Source: DUMC01 sp035362115 (GTDB taxonomy: Bacteria; Bacillota; Clostridia; Acetivibrionales; DUMC01). From it: DNA of 13,587 nucleotides. The stretch lies in assembly GCA_035362115.1 (NCBI GenBank), contig DAOSDD010000110.1:1-13587 (forward strand). The letters run 5' to 3'. The notes beneath the pieces are model-generated. The model was not told where the DNA came from, ran no database searches, and was given only the letters and a program-made list of their open reading frames with translations. Each line of letters starts with the position of its first letter. Within the stretch, counting starts at the first letter, position 1. Made by a program: the position numbers and the translations under genes. Of the stretch, positions 7,210 to 13,479 are shown piece by piece.

Positions 7210-7228
7210 AAGTGAGGTGTAACTATTT

Positions 7229-7642
7229 ATGGATAAGCAGATAAAATTTCTACCCATGTCTGAAGGTCCAATTAATGATTACTTGTCATTGATGCACAAA
7301 AAAGGTTACCAATTAATTAATGCATGTCAGTATTTCAAAGGCCGCAAACTACATATTAATAATGATAACAAATGTAGAGATAACTATTTGATATTATCTT
7401 TTAAAAAATGCAGCAATCCACGCATATTCTTTTACAAAGATTTTCTTGCGGGTGGAAAAATGATGGAAGATATTGAAACTGAATTGAATGATTATACTGT
7501 AAAAAAGCAGGAAGAAGGTTATGAATTATTTGACCTTGTAACAAATAAAAAATATTGCGTTTCTATTGATGGACTTATTCATTGCTCTGTAGCTAATATA
7601 GGGAGTTTTTTTATGAAAGAGGCCAAGAGAGATTTACTATAA
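7229..7642 (+). CDS. Uncharacterised 137-aa protein with two similar halves
   Basis: Not recognised. ATG preceded by GAGGTG at 7214-7219. The protein is soluble and basic, with no signal peptide or membrane helix. Two segments resemble each other: INDYLSLMHKKGYQLINACQ in the first half and LNDYTVKKQEEGYELFDLVT in the second. Both show a leucine-rich helix, then GY-x-L and a beta-strand-like stretch. This helix-then-GYEL pattern recalls small domains such as DUF4177 (helix followed by G-W/Y-E-L-V), which is only a weak pointer. Its stop codon lies four bases from the 3' end of a convergent tRNA gene, leaving no room for a separate terminator. It is probably monocistronic. Confidence 0.65.
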   Translation: MDKQIKFLPMSEGPINDYLSLMHKKGYQLINACQYFKGRKLHINNDNKCRDNYLILSFKKCSNPRIFFYKDFLAGGKMMEDIETELNDYTVKKQEEGYELFDLVTNKKYCVSIDGLIHCSVANIGSFFMKEAKRDLL

Positions 7643-7646
7643 GAAT

Positions 7647-7722
7647 TGGTGGAGCATAGGGGATTTGAACCCCTGATCTTCGCGATGCGAACGCGACGCT
7701 CTCCCAGCTGAGCCAATGCCCC
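7647..7722 (-). tRNA. tRNA-Ala, anticodon CGC
   Basis: Reading the minus strand, 76 bases fold as a complete cloverleaf: acceptor GGGGCAT/ATGCTCC, D stem GCTC/GAGC, anticodon stem TCGCG/CGCGA with loop TTCGCAT, T arm AGGGG-TTCAAAT-CCCCT, and encoded CCA. The anticodon is CGC, reading GCG (Ala). The G3-U70 wobble pair, the identity element of alanine tRNAs, is present. The 3' CCA end faces the stop codon of the 137-aa gene. Confidence 0.95.
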
Positions 7723-7740
7723 ATAAATGTGCAATAAATG

Positions 7741-7760
7741 CATAATATGTCATAATATGT
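7741..7760. repeat. Exact tandem duplication of CATAATATGT
   Basis: The 10-mer CATAATATGT occurs twice head to tail in the tRNA 5' flank, inside the region transcribed or spanned by its promoter. Two looser relatives (CATAAATGTG, AATAAATGCA) precede it. Probably a simple slippage repeat. Confidence 0.6.
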
Positions 7761-7769
7761 AGTTCTTTA

Positions 7770-7798
7770 ATTTATCGCAATACTGGTGCATTTGTCAA
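7770..7798 (-). promoter_or_regulatory. Candidate tRNA-Ala promoter
   Basis: On the minus strand TTGACA (7798-7793) is followed by a 17-bp spacer and ATAAAT (7775-7770). Transcription would start near 7763, about 40 bases before the tRNA. The -35 is perfect and the -10 is poor. The -35 lies inside one arm of the 18-bp hairpin at 7785-7826. Confidence 0.45.
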
Positions 7799-7826
7799 AT
7801 ATGAGGAAATATTTGATAAATGCACC
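7785..7826. repeat. Strong 18-bp-arm inverted repeat
   Basis: GGTGCATTTGTCAAATAT (7785-7802) and ATATTTGATAAATGCACC (7809-7826) are complementary at 17 of 18 positions, the odd one being a G-U wobble in plus-strand RNA, around a 6-base GAGGAA loop. Neither strand has a U-run after the stem, so it is not a standard terminator. Its right end, AAATGCACCC (7818-7827), is identical to the right end of the MITE-like element at 337-346, and the left ends are similar. Confidence 0.75.
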
Positions 7827-7919
7827 CGCAGCTCAGCTTATTTATATGAAGCTATACGCCGCAATAATACGCGATAATATATAATGAAAAAATTAAACAA
7901 TGATATATATTTATTAATT

Positions 7920-8912
7920 TCAAACAATCACTTTCTTAGCCTCTCTTGCAGATTCAAGCTCCTTCAACACCAACTCAAGGCTCATTACAGATTCTTCAGG
8001 TATGATCCTTTTTGGGGGTATATTGTTTCGTACACAATTTACAAAGTACTCTATTTCATATTGATAACCATTAACTGAACCTACATTTAACTGGCTGGTA
8101 GATTTTACATCCTCTAGATGAATTTGGGTTGTTTCTCCGCAGCTCTTGTAAAGTGTAAGCTTACTGCTTTTGTATTCCAAAATGGCATCTTCAAAGCTTG
8201 CTCTATAAGACATTGAAAAAGAATACTTTGGCTGATACCAGGCCCCTTCAGCTTCAATTATTGCATCATTATAATCGTAATGGGTATTAATCCAGCTTAT
8301 ATTTTTACCATCCTGCTTTGCAAAACTTGTTACTGCATTTGGTTTTCCAAACATATGTAAAATAAAGTCTACATCGTGTATGTGAAGATCTATAGGTGCC
8401 ATTCCGCTCTTTGATATATCTCTCATCCAATCTTTCCATGAAGATTTTGTCATTTCACCCACCCGGGTAAATAATATCTGATAGAGTTTCCCATATGTTT
8501 TTTCATCATATACTTTTTTCAGATATTCATATTCCGGCCAAAACCTTATAACCTGAGCAACCATAAAAAACACATTGTTTCTATGTGCTGCATCTACAAT
8601 TTTCCTGGCATCATCCACATTCAAAGATATGGGTTTTTCACAAATCACATGCACACCTTTATCCATAGCTTTTATAGCATGTTCCGCATGCAAATATGTA
8701 GGGGTGCAAATATCTACCATATCAACCTTCTCTTTTTTGAGCATACAATCCAAATCATCATAGAAAACTACATCAGCATCATTAAGACGTTCTTTAGCAG
8801 CTTGTATCTCAATATCCACTGCTGCCACAATTTTTACATCGGGGATACTTTTATATGCATCAAAATGCACCTTACCCATCCTGCCGGCCCCTATCAATGC
8901 TACTTTTATCAT
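7920..8912 (-). CDS. Gfo/Idh/MocA family NAD(P)-dependent oxidoreductase
   Basis: 330 residues from ATG at 8912, preceded by GAGGTG six bases upstream; in-frame codons further upstream have no ribosome binding site. The Rossmann N-terminus MIKVALIGAGRMGKVHFDAY has the G-x-G-x-x-G loop (8-13). CEKP (91-94) supplies catalytic Lys93, and Asp175-x-x-x-His179 (IDLHIHDVD) matches the Asp/His pair of inositol dehydrogenases such as B. subtilis IolG. Domain order and length fit the family, whose members oxidise a ring hydroxyl of inositols, glucose derivatives or other sugars. The substrate cannot be decided. It appears monocistronic, downstream of but well separated from the helicase gene, with its own intergenic region carrying a repeated motif (8933-8980). 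It may serve the nearby sugar or cyclitol genes, but this is inference. Confidence 0.92.
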   Translation of the reverse strand: MIKVALIGAGRMGKVHFDAYKSIPDVKIVAAVDIEIQAAKERLNDADVVFYDDLDCMLKKEKVDMVDICTPTYLHAEHAIKAMDKGVHVICEKPISLNVDDARKIVDAAHRNNVFFMVAQVIRFWPEYEYLKKVYDEKTYGKLYQILFTRVGEMTKSSWKDWMRDISKSGMAPIDLHIHDVDFILHMFGKPNAVTSFAKQDGKNISWINTHYDYNDAIIEAEGAWYQPKYSFSMSYRASFEDAILEYKSSKLTLYKSCGETTQIHLEDVKSTSQLNVGSVNGYQYEIEYFVNCVRNNIPPKRIIPEESVMSLELVLKELESAREAKKVIV

Positions 8913-8932
8913 ATTCAGCACCTCATTTCTAA

Positions 8933-8980
8933 TTAGTACTATCAAATAATTTTCACAGTTAGTGCCACTAAATAATTTTG
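8933..8980 (-). promoter_or_regulatory. Two direct repeats with TTAGTG/CACTAA palindrome upstream of the dehydrogenase
   Basis: Two copies of a 21-base unit (17 of 21 identical, 26-bp period; plus-strand 8933-8953 and 8959-8979) lie 21-68 bases before the dehydrogenase start. The second contains TTAGTGCCACTAA (8959-8971), a palindrome with 6-bp arms around one base; the first has the degenerate form TTAGTACTATCAA (8933-8945). This is a likely operator pair. The half-site TTAGTG also forms the core of the palindrome at 1004-1026, but with different spacing. Confidence 0.45.
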
Positions 8981-9090
8981 GAAATAGATATAATAATCCA
9001 ATATTAATCCTAATTTTAATCTAAATAGTTAAATGGCGCAATATGCATTAAGTATAACCGATGAATAAATTTCTCTATAAAAATTGGTGA

Positions 9091-9123
9091 ATATAAACAA
9101 ATACCCTGTTAAAATGGGATTTA
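9091..9123 (-). terminator. Possible terminator of the DEAD-box helicase gene
   Basis: On the minus strand, just after the helicase stop, AAATCCC pairs with GGG-T-ATTT (one bulge; plus-strand 9100-9123) around a 9-base loop, followed by TGTTTATATT. The stem is short and the U-tract is interrupted, so this is a weak intrinsic terminator candidate. Confidence 0.4.
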
Positions 9124-9131
9124 TTCACATA

Positions 9132-10865
9132 TCAAAATCTTCTTCTGCCCCTGCTTCCACTTCTATTTCCACTTCCACTTCCACCAGTTCTATTGCTGCC
9201 CTTCCTGCGGCTTTTGTTTGATCTTTCTATATTTACTCTTTTGCCTTTTACAGTATTGTTTTTCATTGCCGATAAAACTTCAGCAGCATATTTTCCGGGA
9301 ACATCAACAAAAGTATATGCATCATAAATATCTATTGCTCCGATGAGCTTACCGGGAAGACTTGTTGAAGATGCAATACTTTCAACAATATGTCTTGGCT
9401 GGATACCATTTTTTCTTCCGATATTTATAAAAAATCGTACCATTTCTTCATTTTCATCTATATTTATACCATCTATATTGTCACCTTTAAAACTCTCATA
9501 GTTAATGTCTCTTTCATCAATATCAGGAACATGGTTAACCTGGCTGCCTTTCTGGGTAGATACCATTTTTAGCAAAGCTGCGGCTGCATCCAGGGAGGTA
9601 ATGTAGTTGTCGTTATTGCTACCATCACCTATTTCTTGAAGGAATCTCTCAATATAAGGTACATATTTCTTATAGTTGTTTTCGTTAATAGTTTCTTTTA
9701 GCTTCTCCAAAAGGCTAACTGTTTTCCTTTCTTCCACATCCATAATAGTCGGTGGCTTTATTAACGAAACAGATGATTTTGTGTATCTTTGTATGTCCCT
9801 TAATTTATATATTTCACGTCCCACAACAAAAGAAAAGGCTTTGCCTGTTTTTCCGGCCCTTCCTGTCCTTCCGATTCTATGGACATAATATTCCACATCT
9901 TCAGGTATATCGTAGTTAAAAACAGCTTCAATGTCGTCTACATCAATCCCGCGTGCAGCAACATCGGTAGCAACTAAAATATCTATATGGCCTTTTCTGA
10001 ATTTCGCCATAACTCTATCCCGATGTTCCTGCTTCATATCACCATGAAGAGCTTCGGCACCATAACCTCTGGATTGCAAAGCAGAAGTCAGCTCATCAAC
10101 ACGTTTCTTTGTATTGCAAAAAACCAGTGATAATCTTATATTATTTGTATCAACCAACCTTGATAGCACTTCAAGCTTGGAGGCTTCGCTTACTTCAAGA
10201 TAAAACTGCTGAATCCCGGGGACTGTAAGCTCTTTCCTGGTTGCTTGAATATATATTGGATCTTTCTGGTATTTGTTGGTCAAATCCATTATTTCTTTAG
10301 GCATTGTAGCAGAAAACAGTATTGTTTGCCTTTCGTCAGGGACTCTTTCAAGAATTGTGTCGATATCTTCCCTGAAACCCATATTAAGCATTTCATCAGC
10401 TTCATCCAGAACCAGCATTTTCAGGTCTGAAAACTTTAAAGTATGGCGTCTCATATGGTCCATAACACGGCCTGGTGTACCTATTATAATTTGCGGATGC
10501 TTTTTTAGGGCATTTATTTGCCTGTCTATAGGCTGTCCTCCATAAATAGGGAGTATCCCGATACCTTTCTTGTATTTAGATACACTTTTTAATTCTTCAG
10601 AGATTTGTATGGCAAGTTCACGGGTAGGAGATAAAATTAGTACTTGAATTGTGGAAGATTCCGGATCTATTAGTTCTATTGCAGGAATTCCGAATGCACA
10701 GGTTTTTCCAGTACCGGTCTGAGCCTGGCCGATAACATCCTTCCCTTCAAGTATATGAGGAATAGATAAGTCCTGAATATGTGTCAATTCCTCAAAACCC
10801 ATATCCATAATAGCCTTTTTTACTTCATCTGAAACATTTATGTCTTTAAAAATCAAATTTTCCAT
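9132..10865 (-). CDS. DEAD-box RNA helicase with DbpA-type RNA-binding tail (DeaD/CshA group)
   Basis: 577 residues; ATG at 10865 with AAAGGA upstream. ATP-dependent RNA unwinding in ribosome assembly, mRNA decay or cold adaptation. All core motifs are present: Q motif (GFEELTHIQ, 23-31), Walker A AQTGTGKT (48-55), PTRELA (80-85), TPGR (130-133), DEAD (154-157), SAT (185-187), the VFCNT strand, TDVAARGID (300-308) and HRIGRTGR (329-336). After a linker and a helical region (about 380-437), residues about 475-548 look like the DbpA C-terminal RNA-binding domain (MVRFFINIGRKNGIQPRHIV and TFVDVPGKYAAEV). The end is a basic Ser/Gly/Arg-rich tail (550-577) that would bind RNA non-specifically. In clostridia this type is usually annotated DeaD or CshA. 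It stands alone, divergent from the permease operon. Confidence 0.96.
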   Translation of the reverse strand: MENLIFKDINVSDEVKKAIMDMGFEELTHIQDLSIPHILEGKDVIGQAQTGTGKTCAFGIPAIELIDPESSTIQVLILSPTRELAIQISEELKSVSKYKKGIGILPIYGGQPIDRQINALKKHPQIIIGTPGRVMDHMRRHTLKFSDLKMLVLDEADEMLNMGFREDIDTILERVPDERQTILFSATMPKEIMDLTNKYQKDPIYIQATRKELTVPGIQQFYLEVSEASKLEVLSRLVDTNNIRLSLVFCNTKKRVDELTSALQSRGYGAEALHGDMKQEHRDRVMAKFRKGHIDILVATDVAARGIDVDDIEAVFNYDIPEDVEYYVHRIGRTGRAGKTGKAFSFVVGREIYKLRDIQRYTKSSVSLIKPPTIMDVEERKTVSLLEKLKETINENNYKKYVPYIERFLQEIGDGSNNDNYITSLDAAAALLKMVSTQKGSQVNHVPDIDERDINYESFKGDNIDGINIDENEEMVRFFINIGRKNGIQPRHIVESIASSTSLPGKLIGAIDIYDAYTFVDVPGKYAAEVLSAMKNNTVKGKRVNIERSNKSRRKGSNRTGGSGSGNRSGSRGRRRF

Positions 10866-11134
10866 TTCTTCATTCCTTTTTTAATTTATTATTTTGAGTG
10901 CATAGCATGCTTGCACCTTAATTCAGTACAATCGGAGCGCATACTGATTATATTTAAATGAACATCGGTAATAATATTATTATTATTAACAGACTAAATT
11001 TAAATAAAACATCATTACCAATATGTTTGCAAATTTTTAATATAATATAGCATTTTCAGTTATCGGAAAACAAATATTTTTGGAGTAAAGCCTTACTATT
11101 ACAAATATTCACTTATACTTGCGATAGGAAGACA

Positions 11135-11254
11135 ATGAAATCCCCAATCAAATCCAGCATGAAATTATTCACACGGAATTCAGGTGCAGGCTTGCAACTA
11201 TATAACATTATGCCTTTAACTGGTGCCCAGGTTAATGTACTTTATTGGGTGTAA
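11135..11254 (+). CDS. Possible 39-codon small ORF
   Basis: ATG at 11135 with AGGAAG just upstream (11126-11131, short spacing), coding for 39 residues that begin MKSPIKSSMKLFTRN and end QVNVLYWV. It lies in the only GC-richer part of a long AT-rich gap, which is the sole reason to list it. No family recognised; it may equally be a gene remnant or chance. Confidence 0.15.
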   Translation: MKSPIKSSMKLFTRNSGAGLQLYNIMPLTGAQVNVLYWV

Positions 11255-11264
11255 CCCTACACCC
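11247..11264 (+). repeat. Perfect 7-bp GC-containing hairpin
   Basis: GGGTGTA and TACACCC are perfect arms around the 4-base loop ACCC. No U-run follows, so it is not a standard terminator. It lies in the GC-richer island at 11120-11280 and overlaps the end of the possible small ORF. Confidence 0.5.
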
Positions 11265-11507
11265 TCCATCCCATCTGCAAATATTTTTGGGAATGCTTTT
11301 AAATAGATTATATGTGATTTATTTTATAAAATCAATCTATTATGAAAAATTTTTCTTTTATCTATTCATTTCCTTATGTCTTAAATTTTTTATATTTATC
11401 TATTTTAATTACCTCCCATTATATGACGATTCTAATTTCATATATTTAACTAAACAATTTTACAACATAATAATGTGAAATGCAAAAAAAAACAGAAAAT
11501 GCAAAAA

Positions 11508-11541
11508 TGAGTTTAGTGCAAAAACTACTGAGTTTATTGCA
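11508..11541 (+). promoter_or_regulatory. Tandem 13-bp direct repeat, probable activator site of the permease operon
   Basis: TGAGTTTAGTGCA (11508-11520) and TGAGTTTATTGCA (11529-11541) match at 12 of 13 positions and start 21 bp apart, two helical turns, so they lie on one DNA face. Measured from the start predicted by the extended -10, they centre at about -63 and -42, with the second in place of a missing -35. This is the usual geometry for AraC-type activators or response regulators, which commonly control LplB/YtcP-type uptake operons in Firmicutes. The regulator gene is not in the window. Confidence 0.55.
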
Positions 11542-11561
11542 TTTTCCCAATCATGGACAAT

Positions 11562-11570
11562 TGATATAAT
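11562..11570 (+). promoter_or_regulatory. Extended -10 promoter of the permease operon
   Basis: TGATATAAT is a TGn element with a perfect TATAAT, placing the start near 11577 and a leader of about 40 bases. No -35 lies at 16-18 bp; the nearest, TTGCAT (11537-11542), is 22 bp away and belongs to the direct repeat. This suggests activator dependence. Confidence 0.6.
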
Positions 11571-11616
11571 ATTTTTGTAACATATATAACGTTAAAGAAT
11601 CGGGGCGAAACAAGAT

Positions 11617-12600
11617 ATGGATCTTACCGAAGCAACATTGAAAAAATCAACAGATCAACAGAAATTTAATAGAGCTGCAGCAAGAAAAGATAATTTTAGA
11701 AAGTTTATAAAAAATGTATCAAGGGGCAGGTATATATATCTTTTGATGCTTCCGGGCGTATTATACATTTTTATATTTAATTACATACCTATTTATGGTT
11801 TACAGATTGCATTTAAGGAATTTTCATATTCAGGATCATTTACCAGTGGAAAGTGGATAGGACTGGTAAATTTTAGAGATCTTGTGACAGAAGTTGAGTT
11901 TTGGAGAGCATTTAAAAATACAATTATTATTTCTTTTATGAAGATAGCTTTGGGCTTTCCAATCCCCATGATACTAGCAATACTTATTAATGAAGTCTTT
12001 CTTAAAAGGTATAAGCGCGTACTTCAAACAGTTCTCACCTTCCCGCATTTCCTTTCCTGGATAGTAATAGGAGGTATTGCATTCAACCTTTTAGCCAACC
12101 AGGGAGCTATAAATAACCTGCTTAGTGTTCTTGGCCTTCAGAGAGTGAATTTTTTAATGAATCCGGGGAGCTTCCGTTATATCCTTGTATACAGCGGTGT
12201 GTGGAAGGAAGCAGGGTGGTCAAGCATCATATATTTAGCAGCAATAACAAATATTGAGCCAGAGCTATATGAAGCAGCAACAGTAGATGGAGCCAACAGG
12301 TATCAGAAAATGTGGTACATAACCTGGAGTGGTATAAAGAGTATGGTAGTACTTATGTTAATAATGAGCATCGGAGGCATGATTCAAGGCAATTTTCTCC
12401 AGGTATTTTTCTTATATAATCCAGTAGTATATTCAACCGGTGACATTATTGATACTTATGTATATAGGCTTACATTCCAGAGAGGTGTAGATTTTTCATT
12501 CACAACAGCAGTAGGGTTATTTAAAGGAGTTGTAAACCTGCTTCTACTTTTATTCGCTAATTTTGTTGCACGAAGATATGGAAACAGGGGAGTTGTATAA
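11617..12600 (+). CDS. ABC sugar transporter permease, LplB type
   Basis: 327 residues; ATG at 11617. The ribosome binding site is weak (CGGGGCG at 11601-11607, rather far). After a basic, cytoplasmic N-terminus (1-38) there are about six membrane helices, the first being YIYLLMLPGVLYIFIFNYIP. The signature NYIPIYGLQIAFKEF and the EAA loop ELYEAATVDGANRYQKMWYI (217-236, the contact point with the ATPase) place it in the LplB group of carbohydrate permeases. These import oligosaccharides, glycosides or modified sugars in Firmicutes. Its partner permease starts 12 bases after its stop. No ATPase gene is seen; such operons normally share an MsmX-like ATPase encoded elsewhere. The substrate is not deducible. 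Confidence 0.93.
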   Translation: MDLTEATLKKSTDQQKFNRAAARKDNFRKFIKNVSRGRYIYLLMLPGVLYIFIFNYIPIYGLQIAFKEFSYSGSFTSGKWIGLVNFRDLVTEVEFWRAFKNTIIISFMKIALGFPIPMILAILINEVFLKRYKRVLQTVLTFPHFLSWIVIGGIAFNLLANQGAINNLLSVLGLQRVNFLMNPGSFRYILVYSGVWKEAGWSSIIYLAAITNIEPELYEAATVDGANRYQKMWYITWSGIKSMVVLMLIMSIGGMIQGNFLQVFFLYNPVVYSTGDIIDTYVYRLTFQRGVDFSFTTAVGLFKGVVNLLLLLFANFVARRYGNRGVV

Positions 12601-12612
12601 GGGGGTATGAGT

Positions 12613-13479
12613 ATGAATAAAAAAGCAAAGTTTGATGCGTTTGATGTTGTAAATCTTATAATATTAAGCATATATGGAGTTCTGGTGTTCTTTCCATTTT
12701 ACAACACATTTATAGTTTCAATTACTACTGAATTTGAGTATGCTAAAACTCCGTTCTTGCTTTTTCCAAAGAAACCTGATTTTTTATCATATGAGGTTAT
12801 ATTTGCTTCCAAACATGTATGGAAAGGATTTGGAGTAACAATTTTCGTAGTACTGGTTGGCGTTATTTACCAATTATTTCTTACGACTACTATGGCATAC
12901 GGACTTGGCAAAAAATATCCGGGCATAAAGTTTATAAGTCTTGCAATAGTTTTTACCATGTATTTTGGGGGAGGATTGATACCATTTTACTTGCTTATGG
13001 TAAATCTTAAACTGGTGAACAGCCTTTTCAGTATGATAATTCCTGCAGGTATAGGTATTGGATATATGGTTATTATGAGGGACTATTTTTCCAAGATACC
13101 TAAGGAACTTGAAGAATCAGCTCTAATTGAAGGAGCCAATGATATGATAGTTTTTTACAAAATACATTTGCCTCTTTCTACACCTCTTCTTGTGACAATT
13201 TCCTTATATTATGGGGTTGATAGGTGGAATGATTATTATCTTGCCATGTTATTTATAAAAGATGCCTGGAAGCGTCCATTACAGCTCATACTTATGGAAA
13301 TATTAACAGAGTACTTGAAGGCATCTGAAAATATACCGTCTACAATTCAGAAAAGGCTTTACTCTGAAGGTATGAAAATGGCGACTATTATGTTTACCAC
13401 TTTGCCTATAATGCTTGTTTACCCATTTCTACAGAAGTATTTTGTAAGAGGACTTATGTCAGGAGCTGTGAAAGCATGA
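12613..13479 (+). CDS. ABC sugar transporter permease, YtcP/UgpE type
   Basis: 288 residues from ATG at 12613, chosen because AAGGGGG (12599-12605) is 7 bases away; the ATG at 12607 would be only one base from it. The ribosome binding site overlaps the stop of the upstream permease gene, so the two are translationally coupled. Six membrane helices, first at about 12-34 (VVNLIILSIYGVLVFFPFYN). The EAA loop is ELEESALIEGANDMIVFYKI (165-184), and the end QKYFVRGLMSGAVKA is typical of the YtcP group (family ending QKYF-x-x-G-x-x-x-G-x-x-K). It forms the heterodimeric membrane channel with the preceding LplB-type permease. Confidence 0.94.
   Translation: MNKKAKFDAFDVVNLIILSIYGVLVFFPFYNTFIVSITTEFEYAKTPFLLFPKKPDFLSYEVIFASKHVWKGFGVTIFVVLVGVIYQLFLTTTMAYGLGKKYPGIKFISLAIVFTMYFGGGLIPFYLLMVNLKLVNSLFSMIIPAGIGIGYMVIMRDYFSKIPKELEESALIEGANDMIVFYKIHLPLSTPLLVTISLYYGVDRWNDYYLAMLFIKDAWKRPLQLILMEILTEYLKASENIPSTIQKRLYSEGMKMATIMFTTLPIMLVYPFLQKYFVRGLMSGAVKA

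Larger units (their letters stand above)
6776..7228. other. AT-rich divergent intergenic region
   Basis: About 450 bases between two divergent genes, with no open frame worth calling. TTAGTTG and CAACTAA (about 6850-6892) form a loose 7-bp inverted pair. A TTGACA hexamer occurs on the plus strand at 6924-6929 without a good -10. No riboswitch core that I know, including cyclic-di-GMP classes, was recognised. The promoter of the minus-strand GGDEF-EAL gene must lie here but I cannot place it. Confidence 0.4.
10866..11616. other. 750-bp intergenic region between helicase and permease operon
   Basis: No confident gene. Nearest the helicase, a minus-strand TATAAT (10952-10947) would give a leader of about 75 bases, without a clear -35. 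GTGCA (10898-10902) and TGCAC (10912-10916) flank the 8-bp palindrome AGCATGCT in that leader. AACATCGGTAAT (10961-10972) pairs imperfectly with ATTACCAATATGTT (11014-11027) across an ATT-repeat tract. A GC-richer stretch (11120-11280) holds a 39-codon frame and a hairpin, listed separately. From 11290 to 11480 the DNA is extremely T-rich with no visible signal. The right end carries the operator and promoter of the permease operon. Confidence 0.5.

Noticed and set aside
6776..7228. Cyclic-di-GMP riboswitch in the divergent region next to the GGDEF-EAL gene
   Set aside because: Looked for on both strands because of the neighbour; no GC-rich conserved core or paired helices are present in this AT-rich stretch.
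7647..7722. tRNA-Ala 3' end as an integration site of a genomic island
   Set aside because: No integrase and no repeated copy of the tRNA 3' end is visible in the window.
7785..7826. Intrinsic terminator
   Set aside because: The stem is strong but neither strand has a following U-run, and it lies upstream of the tRNA rather than after a gene end in the right orientation.
7884..8078. 64-codon plus-strand frame starting MKKLNNDIYLL
   Set aside because: Mostly antisense to the well-supported dehydrogenase gene; the non-overlapping part is only about 36 bases and has no ribosome binding site.
8913..8945. Eleven-residue N-terminal extension of the Gfo/Idh/MocA protein
   Set aside because: No ribosome binding site precedes it, while GAGGTG fits the ATG at 8912, where the Rossmann fold begins.
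11245..11478. 77-codon plus-strand frame
   Set aside because: Composition is that of T-rich intergenic DNA (Phe/Tyr/Ile runs), with no ribosome binding site and overlap with a hairpin.
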